64,000 bases of DNA from Staphylococcus shinii. Lineage in GTDB: Bacteria > Bacillota > Bacilli > Staphylococcales > Staphylococcaceae. The DNA is taken from NCBI RefSeq assembly GCF_017583065.1, contig NZ_JAGEVL010000007.1, positions 186,001 through 250,000 of the forward strand, given 5' to 3'. Positions within the stretch are counted from its first letter, which is position 1. Each line of letters starts with the position of its first letter. Below, one piece after another: positions 46,144-54,571 of this stretch. The position numbers were made by a program, and so were the translations under genes. The notes beneath the pieces are model-generated. The model saw only the letters and a list, made by a program, of their open reading frames with translations, was not told the origin of the DNA and ran no database searches.

Positions 46144-46192
46144 AAGGCAAAAGCGTCCGAGACAATCGTTATGTCTCGGACGCTTTTGCCTT
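46144..46192. terminator. Very strong bidirectional terminator
   Basis: A perfect 21-bp stem with the core GTCCGAGACA and TGTCTCGGAC around a 7-nt loop. It serves the csbB gene and the convergent GlsB-like gene. It belongs to the GAGACA/TGTCTC family of hairpins. Confidence 0.9.
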
Positions 46193-46273
46193 GGCAGTCA
46201 CAAAATCTCGAGTAAATTTCTGTGATTCACCCCATATTAATTTTAGTAAATCATTACGTTTTATTATGGTTGA

Positions 46274-46528
46274 TTATTTTTTACGTAATTTACCGAAAAT
46301 GAATGAAACGACTGCAACTAAAATGATTGTACCGATTAATGCTGGGAAGATTGCGATGCCACCTAAGTGCCAACCCCAGTCACCAAAGATCCATGAACCT
46401 AATGCTGCACCTACGATACCAGCAATAATATTACCTATAATCCCACCTGGGATATCTTTACCAACGATGCCACCAGCTATCCAGCCGATTAAGCCACCGA
46501 CAATTAACATAAGAATAAAGCCAAACAT
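46274..46528 (-). CDS. GlsB/YeaQ/YmgE-family membrane protein
   Basis: A small Gly-rich membrane protein of 84 aa. Three hydrophobic segments contain the family pattern GGLIGWIAGGIVGKDIPGG and GNIIAGIVGAALGSWIF. Members, often called transglycosylase-associated, are membrane proteins induced in stress; the enzymatic link is not shown. AAAGGAGGTTAAATT precedes the ATG. A SigB-like promoter lies 40 bp upstream, consistent with general stress control. Confidence 0.88.
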   Translation of the reverse strand: MFGFILMLIVGGLIGWIAGGIVGKDIPGGIIGNIIAGIVGAALGSWIFGDWGWHLGGIAIFPALIGTIILVAVVSFIFGKLRKK

Positions 46529-46567
46529 AATTTAACCTCCTTTAAGAAATCATTTAACTGTTTATTT

Positions 46568-46593
46568 ATACCACAAAATATAATATGTTAATC
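46568..46593 (-). promoter_or_regulatory. SigB-like promoter of the GlsB-like gene
   Basis: On the minus strand, GATTAA (46593-46588), a 14-bp spacer and TGGTAT (46573-46568). The first element fits GWTTWW fully and the second matches GGGWWT at five of six positions. Confidence 0.5.
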
Positions 46594-47185
46594 ATTTATG
46601 TGAAAAAAATATATTCTGCCATAATAAGAAAAATATAAATAGCAAATGAACTATAATAAAGGCATACCAGTAAGGTGTTAATAGCATCATTATCGTAAAA
46701 GCACCAATCATACATATTTGACCTATTAAAATTGGGTGCTTGATACGTTGTAATAGCTTAAGTTGCTCTTTTTCATTTGGCTGAAAAGTACTATAGAAAA
46801 GTAAGATTGCGCCAATTAGGAAAATAGCAGGGGCTAAGTATGGGATAGACATATAATACGAGTCATGGCTAGTGCTATATGTAAGGATTAATGATGTACT
46901 CATGATAATTGTTAAAATAACTGCAATGAATTTTTGATCTGTAATTTTAAAAGCAGTTATCTTACGATTTAAATAAAGTTGTAATAAAGTCCAAATAAAT
47001 AATTGTGTAATTGTATAAAAGGCGATGTAATCATATTCACCGACTAAAAATAAATTAATAATACCGTTGAGTGTTATTGCAATCAGTATAGAGCTAAACT
47101 TTAGTTGTTTGAAATTCTGACGATATAAATCAATGCCGAGCACAATTAATACCGTAGCTATATTTATAATTATATTAATTAGCAT
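46592..47185 (-). CDS. Hypothetical polytopic membrane protein
   Basis: A protein of 197 aa with six hydrophobic segments and no family I recognise. Only short loops separate the segments, except a basic loop near residues 145-160 (EKEQLKLLQRIKHP). The 3' end overlaps the SigB-like promoter of the GlsB-like gene by a few bases. The gene occupies, with GlsB, the place where S. aureus has saePQRS. Confidence 0.7.
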   Translation of the reverse strand: MLINIIINIATVLIVLGIDLYRQNFKQLKFSSILIAITLNGIINLFLVGEYDYIAFYTITQLFIWTLLQLYLNRKITAFKITDQKFIAVILTIIMSTSLILTYSTSHDSYYMSIPYLAPAIFLIGAILLFYSTFQPNEKEQLKLLQRIKHPILIGQICMIGAFTIMMLLTPYWYAFIIVHLLFIFFLLWQNIFFSHK

Positions 47186-47360
47186 GATGCTCTCCTAACC
47201 TAGATACTTCACTGCAACATTATATCAATTAAGTGAAAGTTATTCATTTAATTACATAATTTCTTCAAAGCATCATCATTCAAATGTGATTAAAAATGAT
47301 GTTAAATGCATAATAAAAATAATTTTACAGTGATGACCAACTATATATTTTTGCATCACT

Positions 47361-47407
47361 AAAAAGCGATTCGTTATATAGACAAAGAGCATTATACAAC
47401 GGATCGC
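47361..47407 (-). terminator. Terminator of the queCDE operon
   Basis: On the minus strand GCGATCCGTTGTATA pairs with TATATAACGAATCGC (two mismatches), followed by TTTTTAG. It lies just past the queE stop. Confidence 0.75.
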
Positions 47408-47421
47408 ATAGATTACACAAT

Positions 47422-48138
47422 TTAAACACCTTTTTTGTTACTCCATAGCAACGTGTGTAATTGAGGTAGAACATATACATTGTTCATATCGCTACTGACC
47501 ATTACGCGGTCTACTAGCGTTTCATATAACGTTAATAACTTTTTAGTGTGTGATTCTACGTATTCACCATCTAAATAAGGATTACCTACTTGTAAGTAAA
47601 AAGGAATAGTAGGGTATCTGTGATGAATCATTTTTGCAAATTCATAGTCTTCATCATCAAAAATAACAACTTTTAGATTTAGTGATTCTGGCACGCATTG
47701 CTCGATGACTTCATCTAATATAGGCAAATTTGGTTTCATTTTTGAACTTGGTGGTTTTGGACTGATTGTTAAATCGTCAATTTGAGTCATCCATGGTTGA
47801 AACTTACTTCCTTGTGTTTCTAAAGCACTTTGTATGTGTTTTTCATCAAATAAATCAACTAATTGTTGAATTCCTTTAATTAGGGCAGGATTACCACCAG
47901 AAATTGTCACGTGATTAAAAGAGTCGCCAGCAATTTCGTATAAAGCCTCATAAATTTCTTCAGCAGTCATCATACGAATATCTTCTTTAGCGCTACCGTC
48001 CCAAGTAAAGCTTGAATCGCACCAACTACAACGGTAATCACAGCCGGCAGTTCGTACAAACATGGTCTTGCGGCCTATGACACGACCTTCACCTTGAATG
48101 GTTGGACCGAAAATTTCTAGTACAGGTATTTTACTCAT
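47422..48138 (-). CDS. queE: 7-carboxy-7-deazaguanine synthase QueE
   Basis: A radical SAM enzyme of 238 aa that converts carboxy-tetrahydropterin to 7-carboxy-7-deazaguanine in queuosine synthesis. The [4Fe-4S] motif CxxxCxxC reads AGCDYRCSWCDSS, and GEGRVIGRKTMFVRTAG and TISGGNPAL are typical. I chose ATG at 48138 (MSKIPVLEIFG), with AAGGAGC upstream; the start overlaps the queD stop, so the two are translationally coupled. It is the last gene of the riboswitch-controlled queCDE operon. Confidence 0.94.
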   Translation of the reverse strand: MSKIPVLEIFGPTIQGEGRVIGRKTMFVRTAGCDYRCSWCDSSFTWDGSAKEDIRMMTAEEIYEALYEIAGDSFNHVTISGGNPALIKGIQQLVDLFDEKHIQSALETQGSKFQPWMTQIDDLTISPKPPSSKMKPNLPILDEVIEQCVPESLNLKVVIFDDEDYEFAKMIHHRYPTIPFYLQVGNPYLDGEYVESHTKKLLTLYETLVDRVMVSSDMNNVYVLPQLHTLLWSNKKGV

Positions 48139-48559
48139 GATTACGTTGCTCCTTTGGTCTATATACGACATAGCTTGTCGGCGTTTCTCTTACGTAGACT
48201 TGTACACATTTAGGTTGATTACTGCGTTGATCTAAAGATGTTTGAACCATTTCATATATAGTTTGAGCAACAATTTCAGTAGATGGACTTTTTCCTTCAA
48301 ATTGTGGTAAATCATTGAGTAAGTAGTGATCAAATTGTCCGTGGACTAATTGTTTTAGTTCACTAAAATTCACTAAAAAACCATTATGGTCTAGTTTATC
48401 GCCGACAATCGTTAGATTTACAAAATAAGTGTGGCCATGTGTGCGCATGCATTTGCCTGCGTCTTCATTTGGTATATAATGCGCTGCAGAAAAATTAAAG
48501 TCTTTATTTAGTTCAAAAGTATAGGGATGTTGCACGCTAGGATAATTTTGTTGGAACAT
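48131..48559 (-). CDS. queD: 6-carboxy-tetrahydropterin synthase QueD
   Basis: A zinc enzyme of 142 aa of the PTPS family making carboxy-tetrahydropterin from dihydroneopterin triphosphate. Zinc ligands are His in FSAAHYIP and the HGHTY pair, and the catalytic Cys is in GKCMRTHGH. GFLVNFSELKQLV and the Glu-containing ETPTSYVVY are conserved. It sits 2 nt downstream of queC and overlaps queE. Confidence 0.93.
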   Translation of the reverse strand: MFQQNYPSVQHPYTFELNKDFNFSAAHYIPNEDAGKCMRTHGHTYFVNLTIVGDKLDHNGFLVNFSELKQLVHGQFDHYLLNDLPQFEGKSPSTEIVAQTIYEMVQTSLDQRSNQPKCVQVYVRETPTSYVVYRPKEQRNHE

Positions 48560-48561
48560 AA

Positions 48562-49233
48562 TTAATTCACTCCTTTTTCAGCTAAATACGTATTTAAACC
48601 ATTTGCTCTCAATTCGCAAGCAGGACATTCTCCACAGCCTTCACCAACAATGCCGTTATAACAAGTGAGCGTGTTGTAGCGAATATAATCTAGCGCTCCA
48701 AGTTCGTCACTTAAAGCCCATGTTGCTTTTTTATCTAACCACATTAAAGGTGTATGAATTACAAAATCTTTATCCATTGATAGTGATAACGTTACATTCA
48801 TTGATTTGATAAAACTATCTCTACAATCTGGATACCCAGAAAAATCCGTTTCACATACACCGGTAATGATATTTTTAGTATTAGTCTGATATGCTAAGGC
48901 ACCAGCAAAAGATAAGAAAAGTAAATTTCTTGCAGGAACAAACGTATTAGGAATGCCATCATCTCCTACTTCGATATCCATATCATGTTGTGTTAGGGCG
49001 TTAGGTGTTAGTTGTGAAAGTAAAGACATGTCTAAGATATGGTGTTTTACATGTTGTTCTTGCGCTATGCGTTTTGCTACTTCAATTTCTGTATCATGTC
49101 TTTGGCCGTATGCGAATGTAACTAGTTCTACATTTTCAAAATGTTTTTTAGCCCAAAATAGACAAGTCGTACTATCTTGACCGCCACTAAATACTACGAT
49201 GGCCTTATTATTGTCTAAAGATTGTTGCGTCAT
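48562..49233 (-). CDS. queC: 7-cyano-7-deazaguanine synthase QueC
   Basis: An ATP-dependent amide-to-nitrile enzyme of 223 aa giving preQ0. The PP-loop is [14 protein letters not shown], and the C-terminal zinc site is CGECPAC with an upstream Cys (LTCYNG). It is the first gene of the operon, directly under a preQ1-I riboswitch, so it is switched off when preQ1 is abundant. AAGGAGTGCAAGCAAT lies before the ATG. Confidence 0.94.
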   Translation of the reverse strand: MTQQSLDNNKAIVVFSGGQDSTTCLFWAKKHFENVELVTFAYGQRHDTEIEVAKRIAQEQHVKHHILDMSLLSQLTPNALTQHDMDIEVGDDGIPNTFVPARNLLFLSFAGALAYQTNTKNIITGVCETDFSGYPDCRDSFIKSMNVTLSLSMDKDFVIHTPLMWLDKKATWALSDELGALDYIRYNTLTCYNGIVGEGCGECPACELRANGLNTYLAEKGVN

Positions 49234-49292
49234 ATTGCTTGCACTCCTTCATATTGTCAAACTAGCTGTTTTAACTCATGCTATGACGGCAT

Positions 49293-49326
49293 AAAAAAAC
49301 GTCCATCTCTATAAAAAAGACAGACG
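49293..49326 (-). terminator. Riboswitch expression-platform terminator
   Basis: On the minus strand CGTCTGTCT pairs with AGATGGACG (with G-U pairs), followed by seven T residues (49293-49300 region). Its inner sequence TTTTTTATAGAG can instead pair with the aptamer tail. Confidence 0.8.
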
Positions 49327-49339
49327 AAATTCATGTGTC

Positions 49340-49374
49340 TAGTTTTTTATAGAGGGTATCAGCTAGGAACCTCT
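49340..49374 (-). promoter_or_regulatory. preQ1-I riboswitch aptamer
   Basis: Read on the minus strand from 49374 to 49340, the sequence matches the preQ1 class I consensus: AGAGGTTC, a CTAGC loop, ACCCTCT and then the A-rich tail ATAAAAAACTA. It sits about 110 bp before the queC start and upstream of a terminator. preQ1 binding forms the H-type pseudoknot and frees the terminator, so expression is off when preQ1 is high. The 12 nt at 49343-49354 are exactly complementary to 49308-49319. Confidence 0.93.
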
Positions 49375-49488
49375 TTGTATTCATTTATAACGTGATTTAG
49401 AATAATATATTTAAACTGTAAAATCAAGTTAATATTTGTGATAATAAGTATAACAGAATAATGAAGATATTTAAAAAGAGGCGACAAA

Positions 49489-50082
49489 ATGATACTGATT
49501 ATAGATAATAAAGATTCGTTCACTTATAACATTGTAGATTATATTAAGCAAAGTTATAGAGGACAAGTTGAGGTAGTTGATGTAGAAATGATGACAAATG
49601 AACGTATTCATTCACTTCAGCCACATGCAATTGTAATTTCACCAGGGCCAGGTTCTCCTGAAGACTATCCGATATTAAATCAAGTAATTCAAACATTTTC
49701 AACAAAAGGACCTATATTAGGCGTTTGTTTAGGGTTTCAACAAATTGTGACTTATTTTGGTGGAAATATAGTAAAAAGTGATAAACCTATTCATGGTCAT
49801 ACAACACGCATAAAACATAATGGCATAGGTATCTTTGATGGTTTACCAGAATCATTCGATGTGATGCGTTATCACTCTTTAAAAGCGGATCAATCATCCT
49901 TTCCCACAACGTTAACTGTGACAGCGACCAACCATGAAGGTATTATAATGGCTTTGGAACATAAAGTATTACCTATTTATGGAGTGCAATATCACCCAGA
50001 ATCCATATTAAGTGAATATGGTCTTAAACAGATTCAAATATTTATAGATATAGTGGAGGCATATTATGCAAATACACTTTAA
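49489..50082 (+). CDS. pabA: Aminodeoxychorismate synthase, glutamine amidotransferase PabA
   Basis: A class I glutamine amidotransferase of 197 aa that delivers ammonia for p-aminobenzoate (folate) synthesis. The nucleophile is Cys in GVCLGFQQI, with the His/Glu pair in YHPESIL. It is the first gene of pabABC and overlaps pabB by 17 bp. Anthranilate synthase TrpG is similar, but linkage to pabB and pabC makes PabA the right call. GAGGCGACAAA precedes the ATG. Confidence 0.92.
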   Translation: MILIIDNKDSFTYNIVDYIKQSYRGQVEVVDVEMMTNERIHSLQPHAIVISPGPGSPEDYPILNQVIQTFSTKGPILGVCLGFQQIVTYFGGNIVKSDKPIHGHTTRIKHNGIGIFDGLPESFDVMRYHSLKADQSSFPTTLTVTATNHEGIIMALEHKVLPIYGVQYHPESILSEYGLKQIQIFIDIVEAYYANTL

Positions 50083-51208
50083 TTATCGTTACATAACTGA
50101 TGAAAAAACACATGAGACATATCGTTATTTATTTACAGAATGTATTGCTAAGAAAATTGCATACACTATAGAAGAAGTTGGTGAAGTCGTGTGCTTTGCA
50201 GAGAAGTACCAAAACGATGGCTATTGTGCAGCCTTGTACTTACCTTATGAAGCGGCAACGTACTTTAATAAAGAGATGGCAACAGTGTCTACTGAAGAAG
50301 GCTATGTATACGCGGCAGCATACATTTTTGAAAATATATCAGAAGCGAAGACGAACATTGATGACACGATATATCAACAACAATGTAGCTTCCAATTCCA
50401 ATTAAATAGAGCCGAACTTATCAAACATATTCGGACGATACAATCAGCTATTGTAGAGGGAAATACATATCAAGTAAATTATACAACAAGATTAGTAGAT
50501 TCAATTCATCATTCTATAGCGACATTATACTATCATCTATTAAATGATAATCATGGCTTTTATTCAGCGCTTATTGAAACAGATGAGTTACAGGTTGCTT
50601 CATTATCACCAGAATTATTCTTCCAACGAGGGCCATTTAAAGCAGATGAAGATATATTGTTAAGTAAACCCATGAAAGGTACGATGCCAAGAGGTAGTGA
50701 TGAAACAGAAGATAGGAACAATCTAAACACGTTAAGTCACTCAAGCAAAGATAGAGCAGAAAATGTGATGATTGTAGATTTACTACGTAATGACATGAGT
50801 CGTATTGCAGAAACTGGCACGGTTAACGTTTATAAACCGTTTCATATTGAACCATATCAAACAGTATTTCAAATGACTTCAATGATCACTGCCAAGTTAC
50901 ATAAAAACACAAACTTAAATCAAATACTAAGTGCATTGTTTCCTTGTGGTTCGATTACAGGCGCCCCAAAACTTAATACGATGAACTATATAAAAGCACT
51001 AGAACAAACGCCGCGAAATATTTATTGTGGTGCAATTGGCTTATTGCTTCCAAATGGCAAATCAATCTTTAATGTGCCGATTCGAACAATACAATACTTA
51101 AATAATCAAGCGATTTATGGTGTCGGTGCAGGTATTACGATTGATTCTATACCTGAGCAGGAAGTTCAAGAATTTATAGACAAGACAAAGATATTGGAGA
51201 GGTTATAA
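50066..51208 (+). CDS. pabB: Aminodeoxychorismate synthase component I PabB
   Basis: A chorismate-binding enzyme of 380 aa that adds the amino group to chorismate. The domain occupies about residues 120-375. The SITGAPKLNTMNYI and VPIRTIQYLN segments with AENVMIVDLLRNDMSRIA are family signatures. The N-terminal 110 residues are less conserved. GGAGGCATATT lies before the ATG inside pabA. Ends 1 nt into pabC. Confidence 0.92.
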   Translation: MQIHFNYRYITDEKTHETYRYLFTECIAKKIAYTIEEVGEVVCFAEKYQNDGYCAALYLPYEAATYFNKEMATVSTEEGYVYAAAYIFENISEAKTNIDDTIYQQQCSFQFQLNRAELIKHIRTIQSAIVEGNTYQVNYTTRLVDSIHHSIATLYYHLLNDNHGFYSALIETDELQVASLSPELFFQRGPFKADEDILLSKPMKGTMPRGSDETEDRNNLNTLSHSSKDRAENVMIVDLLRNDMSRIAETGTVNVYKPFHIEPYQTVFQMTSMITAKLHKNTNLNQILSALFPCGSITGAPKLNTMNYIKALEQTPRNIYCGAIGLLLPNGKSIFNVPIRTIQYLNNQAIYGVGAGITIDSIPEQEVQEFIDKTKILERL

Positions 51209-51816
51209 TGCAACTTTTTGAAACAATGAGGTTAGAATCAGGCTTGTTTCCTAGGCTTTCTTATCATAAAAATAGAATGAAAAACGCTTCAGAAAAATTA
51301 GGGTTTTTGTTTGATGAGTCGGCTTGGTCAGAGCTTATAGACTCAATTAGTGAGCAATATGCAACGGGTATTTATCGACTGAAAATTTTATTGAATAAAG
51401 ATGGCACAATGGAATACGTTGCAGCGTCTTTACCAGAAAAGTCAACATTTACAGCAAAACTGTTACCTTTAACGTCTGATGTGAATAAACAAGTCGTAAT
51501 TCACAAGACGACACAAAGAGCACATTTAGAACATAATCATCAAACAGATATCGTTCTATTATACAATGAAAAAGGTAAAGTATTAGAATTTGATATAGGT
51601 AATGTAATGATAAAAGAAAATGGCCATTACTATACACCCCTTTATAATGAAGACTTTTTGCGTGGTTGTATGCGTCAAGAACTATTAGATAAAGGTGAGT
51701 TGCTGGAAAAAGATTTTGAGGTACATGAATTAAAAGATAAAATTAGTAATAATAAAGTACAGATTTTTCTAATAAATAGCTTACGAGAGGTTGCCGAGGT
51801 AGAAATTTATCTATAG
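51208..51816 (+). CDS. pabC: 4-amino-4-deoxychorismate lyase PabC
   Basis: A fold-type IV PLP enzyme of 202 aa that releases pyruvate to yield p-aminobenzoate. It is shorter than the usual 270-290 residues. The opening QLFETMRLESGLFPRLSYHKNRM fits the group, with Arg/Lys residues for PLP contacts, and LLYNEKGKVLEFDIGNVMIKENG is the canonical strand. Its start codon overlaps the pabB stop (TAATG), indicating coupling. Confidence 0.85.
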   Translation: MQLFETMRLESGLFPRLSYHKNRMKNASEKLGFLFDESAWSELIDSISEQYATGIYRLKILLNKDGTMEYVAASLPEKSTFTAKLLPLTSDVNKQVVIHKTTQRAHLEHNHQTDIVLLYNEKGKVLEFDIGNVMIKENGHYYTPLYNEDFLRGCMRQELLDKGELLEKDFEVHELKDKISNNKVQIFLINSLREVAEVEIYL

Positions 51817-51926
51817 AATATAGAAAGTATAAACATGGGTTATTGATAGCATATACATGATTTAAGATACCCAAATTTTATGAACAGAATAGTAATCTAA
51901 AACTTATAAACAGTGAGTGAGGCAAA

Positions 51927-52133
51927 ATGATGATATTGGTTTGGACATTAACAATTATTATAATTTCTGTGCTTACCAAATGGGGCGTAAATCAATTGTT
52001 GAAAAGGCAAAGTGTTTATTTAACACGCTTTGTCATTACAATATCTTGCGTATTTCAATTTATATTTGTCTATTTCCTAGTAAAAGAACTCGTACATTAT
52101 TTGATACAAGCATTTGATGTATTTTATCGTTAG
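51927..52133 (+). CDS. Small hypothetical membrane protein
   Basis: A protein of 68 aa with two hydrophobic segments (residues 2-20 and 34-57). GAGTGAGGCAAA precedes the ATG. No family recognised. The other overlapping reading frame starting at 51917 lacks a ribosome binding site and was not called. Confidence 0.45.
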   Translation: MMILVWTLTIIIISVLTKWGVNQLLKRQSVYLTRFVITISCVFQFIFVYFLVKELVHYLIQAFDVFYR

Positions 52134-52155
52134 TAACAATTTATGAGGTGAAACT

Positions 52156-52863
52156 ATGAAGATATATAGTCAAGGAGACCAAGCAATAGTGGTTTCTATA
52201 GAAAAAGAAGTCTCTAAAGATTTGACTGAAGATCTGTTAGCTTTAAAAAAATATTTAGCAGACAAACAATATCCTTTTATAACAGAAATTGTACCTACAG
52301 AATCAGACATGATGATTTGTTATGATGCAAGGGACATGATTAAGCATCATCATATTCAATCACCATTTTTATATATGAAAGCATTAATGCAAACTGTACA
52401 AATGGAAATTAAGCATGAGGAAGAAACGGTTGAACCTGTTGAAATTCCAGTGATTTATGGTGGGGAATATGGCCCTGATTTAGCTTCTTTACTAACTTAT
52501 TACAAAATGAACTTTGAAAAATTTGTGAAATTACATACAGCACAAACCTATTTTGTGTCAATGATGGGCTATACGCCGGGATTCCCTTATTTAACGGGCA
52601 TGGATAAGCGTTTGTTTGTAAATCATACGGGTGGAAAAAAGACCTTTATTCCTGCTGGCTCTGTAATTATTGAAGGTAAAAAGACAGGTATCACTACAAC
52701 AGATACATATGGTGATTGGCTTGTTATAGGGTATACACCGGTGCGATTATTTAATCCAGAATTAGAAGATTTCACAAAATTAAAACTAGGAGATAATGTT
52801 AAATTTTGTGCGATTCAAGAGGAAGCACTGGATTTAGGAGGATTTCAACCATGTCAATCATAA
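52156..52863 (+). CDS. pxpB: 5-oxoprolinase subunit PxpB
   Basis: A cyclophilin-like protein of 235 aa of the KipI/PxpB family. It carries PVIYGGEYGPDL, the VSMMGYTPGFPYLTGMDKRL block and PAGSVIIEGKKTGITTTDTYG. With PxpC and PxpA it hydrolyses 5-oxoproline to glutamate in an ATP-dependent way. GAGGTGAAACT precedes the ATG. Overlaps pxpC by 13 bp. In Bacillus the homologue KipI also inhibits a sporulation kinase. Confidence 0.9.
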   Translation: MKIYSQGDQAIVVSIEKEVSKDLTEDLLALKKYLADKQYPFITEIVPTESDMMICYDARDMIKHHHIQSPFLYMKALMQTVQMEIKHEEETVEPVEIPVIYGGEYGPDLASLLTYYKMNFEKFVKLHTAQTYFVSMMGYTPGFPYLTGMDKRLFVNHTGGKKTFIPAGSVIIEGKKTGITTTDTYGDWLVIGYTPVRLFNPELEDFTKLKLGDNVKFCAIQEEALDLGGFQPCQS

Positions 52864-53855
52864 TAGAAGGCGAAGGGTTATTTTCAAGTTTTCAAGACTT
52901 TGGTCGTAAAGGGTATGAACATGATGGTGTTATACCTGGTGGTGCCTTAGACCCTTTATCGCATGAAATTGCAAACAGACTTGTAGCTAATGATAAGCAT
53001 GAAGCTACTTTAGAAATGACTAACAGAATGGCGAGTTTTCGTTTTACTGAACCGACTCTTATTGCTTTGAGTGGTGGAAATTTCAAAGCTAAAACTGAAC
53101 ATATGAAAGTCTTACCCAACAAATTGTATTTAATGGAAAAAGGTGATGTGCTCGTTTTTACAGAAACAAATCGTACATCTAGAGTTTACTTGGCAGTAGG
53201 TGGAGGATTCGAGTTAGATGAATGGTTAGGATCAACTTCAACGGATTTCAAGTCGAAAATAGGTGGTTTCCATGGCCGCAAAATACAAAAAGGTGACGAA
53301 GTTAACATGAAACGAGACTACACTGAACGTCACCATAAATTATTTGAAAATCTAAAAGAAACACATCAAACAGATTGGGGAATTGATGGTTACGCCCTAT
53401 CTTTCAATTATATGTCTGATGTTTTTCATGTAATAAAAAATAAAGGTACAGAAGATTTTAAATCAAAAGTATTAACTCATTTTACTTCTGGAGAATATAA
53501 AGTGACAAGTAGAGCGAATAGAGTTGGTATGTATTTAGAAGGAGAACCTGTAAAAGCATTTTATGAAGACATGCCGGAACATCAATCGGTACAAATTGGT
53601 ACGATACAAGTTAAACGAGATGGCACACCAATTATTTTATTAAATGATCATTATACTTTAGGAAGTTACCCACAAATTGGTACGATTGCAAGTTACCATT
53701 TAACAAAATTAGGACAAAAGCATCAAGGGACTAAATTGAAATTTCAATTTATAGATGTGGAAAGTGCCGAGAAGAATTTAATCAAATATACAAATTGGTT
53801 GAATCAATTATTTCACGGCATTGAGTATAGAATGCAATTAGAGATGTTAAAATAA
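52851..53855 (+). CDS. pxpC: 5-oxoprolinase subunit PxpC
   Basis: A biotin-carboxylase-related family protein of 334 aa (KipA/PxpC). The opening EGLFSSFQDFGRKGYEHDG and PGGALDPLSHEIANRLV match the family, as do YLAVGGGFEL and the later QIGTIQVKRDGTPIILLNDH. I chose ATG at 52851 behind GGAGGATTT, inside pxpB. No pxpA (LamB/YcsF-type) gene is visible nearby; it may lie elsewhere on the chromosome. Confidence 0.9.
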   Translation: MSIIIEGEGLFSSFQDFGRKGYEHDGVIPGGALDPLSHEIANRLVANDKHEATLEMTNRMASFRFTEPTLIALSGGNFKAKTEHMKVLPNKLYLMEKGDVLVFTETNRTSRVYLAVGGGFELDEWLGSTSTDFKSKIGGFHGRKIQKGDEVNMKRDYTERHHKLFENLKETHQTDWGIDGYALSFNYMSDVFHVIKNKGTEDFKSKVLTHFTSGEYKVTSRANRVGMYLEGEPVKAFYEDMPEHQSVQIGTIQVKRDGTPIILLNDHYTLGSYPQIGTIASYHLTKLGQKHQGTKLKFQFIDVESAEKNLIKYTNWLNQLFHGIEYRMQLEMLK

Positions 53856-53887
53856 GCTGCGAATATTAATTGTTGTAATAAATATTT

Positions 53888-53947
53888 AAAAGCAGTAACG
53901 CCAAAGTTAAGCCTAGATTTTGGGTTACTGCTTTTTTCTATCTTTAT
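53888..53947 (+). terminator. Terminator of pxpBC
   Basis: AAGCAGTAAC pairs with GTTACTGCTT, with a large 24-nt loop, followed by TTTTTT. Confidence 0.75.
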
Positions 53948-54571
53948 TTCCTCAAATCATTTAGTTGGCTATAAATAGGTACAAACATGTGAAAGTTAGA
54001 GATTATATTAGTTGAATTGCTAATACGACCATAGTCCGATTAATATGCTATTCAATAAAGGTATAATTAAAAAGCATATAAATACTTAATAGTCAGTTAA
54101 CAACTGTTTAATAAGGCGTTAATAAAGCTTTTGTTGGATGCCAAATTACATAAAAAAGTGTCTTTTTACTTGATATTTAACTACGATTGCTTTATATTTA
54201 TTAATTGAACTATGTGCGTTTTATTACGAACATATTACAAAATGATAAAAATTGTAAAGATAATTTGGACTTATGAATATTATTAATATGGATTGGCATG
54301 ACAATAGTCAAATATCAATAATTCATAATATAGATATCAATTAAAAACTTAAAAAATGAAACATATGAATGCTTGTAACAGTGTACTTTAAGTTAATGAT
54401 TAAAGATGACACTAAAGCATGATTCTAAAACAATTACCCAAGCCAATAACGACTTTCGTTTATTAGAGATACTAACATCGCTAATAAATGTTTAAGATAG
54501 TAATTTTGCCACTTTTTATAAGGTTAGGTAAGCGTTCTAGCCTATAATAATTTATATCGGGGGATAAGAAC
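53948..54571. other. Long untranslated region upstream of ltaS
   Basis: About 620 bp of AT-rich DNA with no credible gene. Close to ltaS, a hairpin-like AGGTTAGG ... AGCCTAT segment lies at 54520-54545. The ltaS promoter must be in this stretch; I see no clear WalR or SigB site. A long 5' UTR or an unrecognised small RNA is possible. Confidence 0.4.

Noticed and set aside
46191..46535. A plus-strand 114-codon reading frame rich in Pro and Ile
   Set aside because: It is fully antisense to the well-supported GlsB-like gene and has no ribosome binding site; its composition is the reverse complement of Gly/Ile-rich coding.
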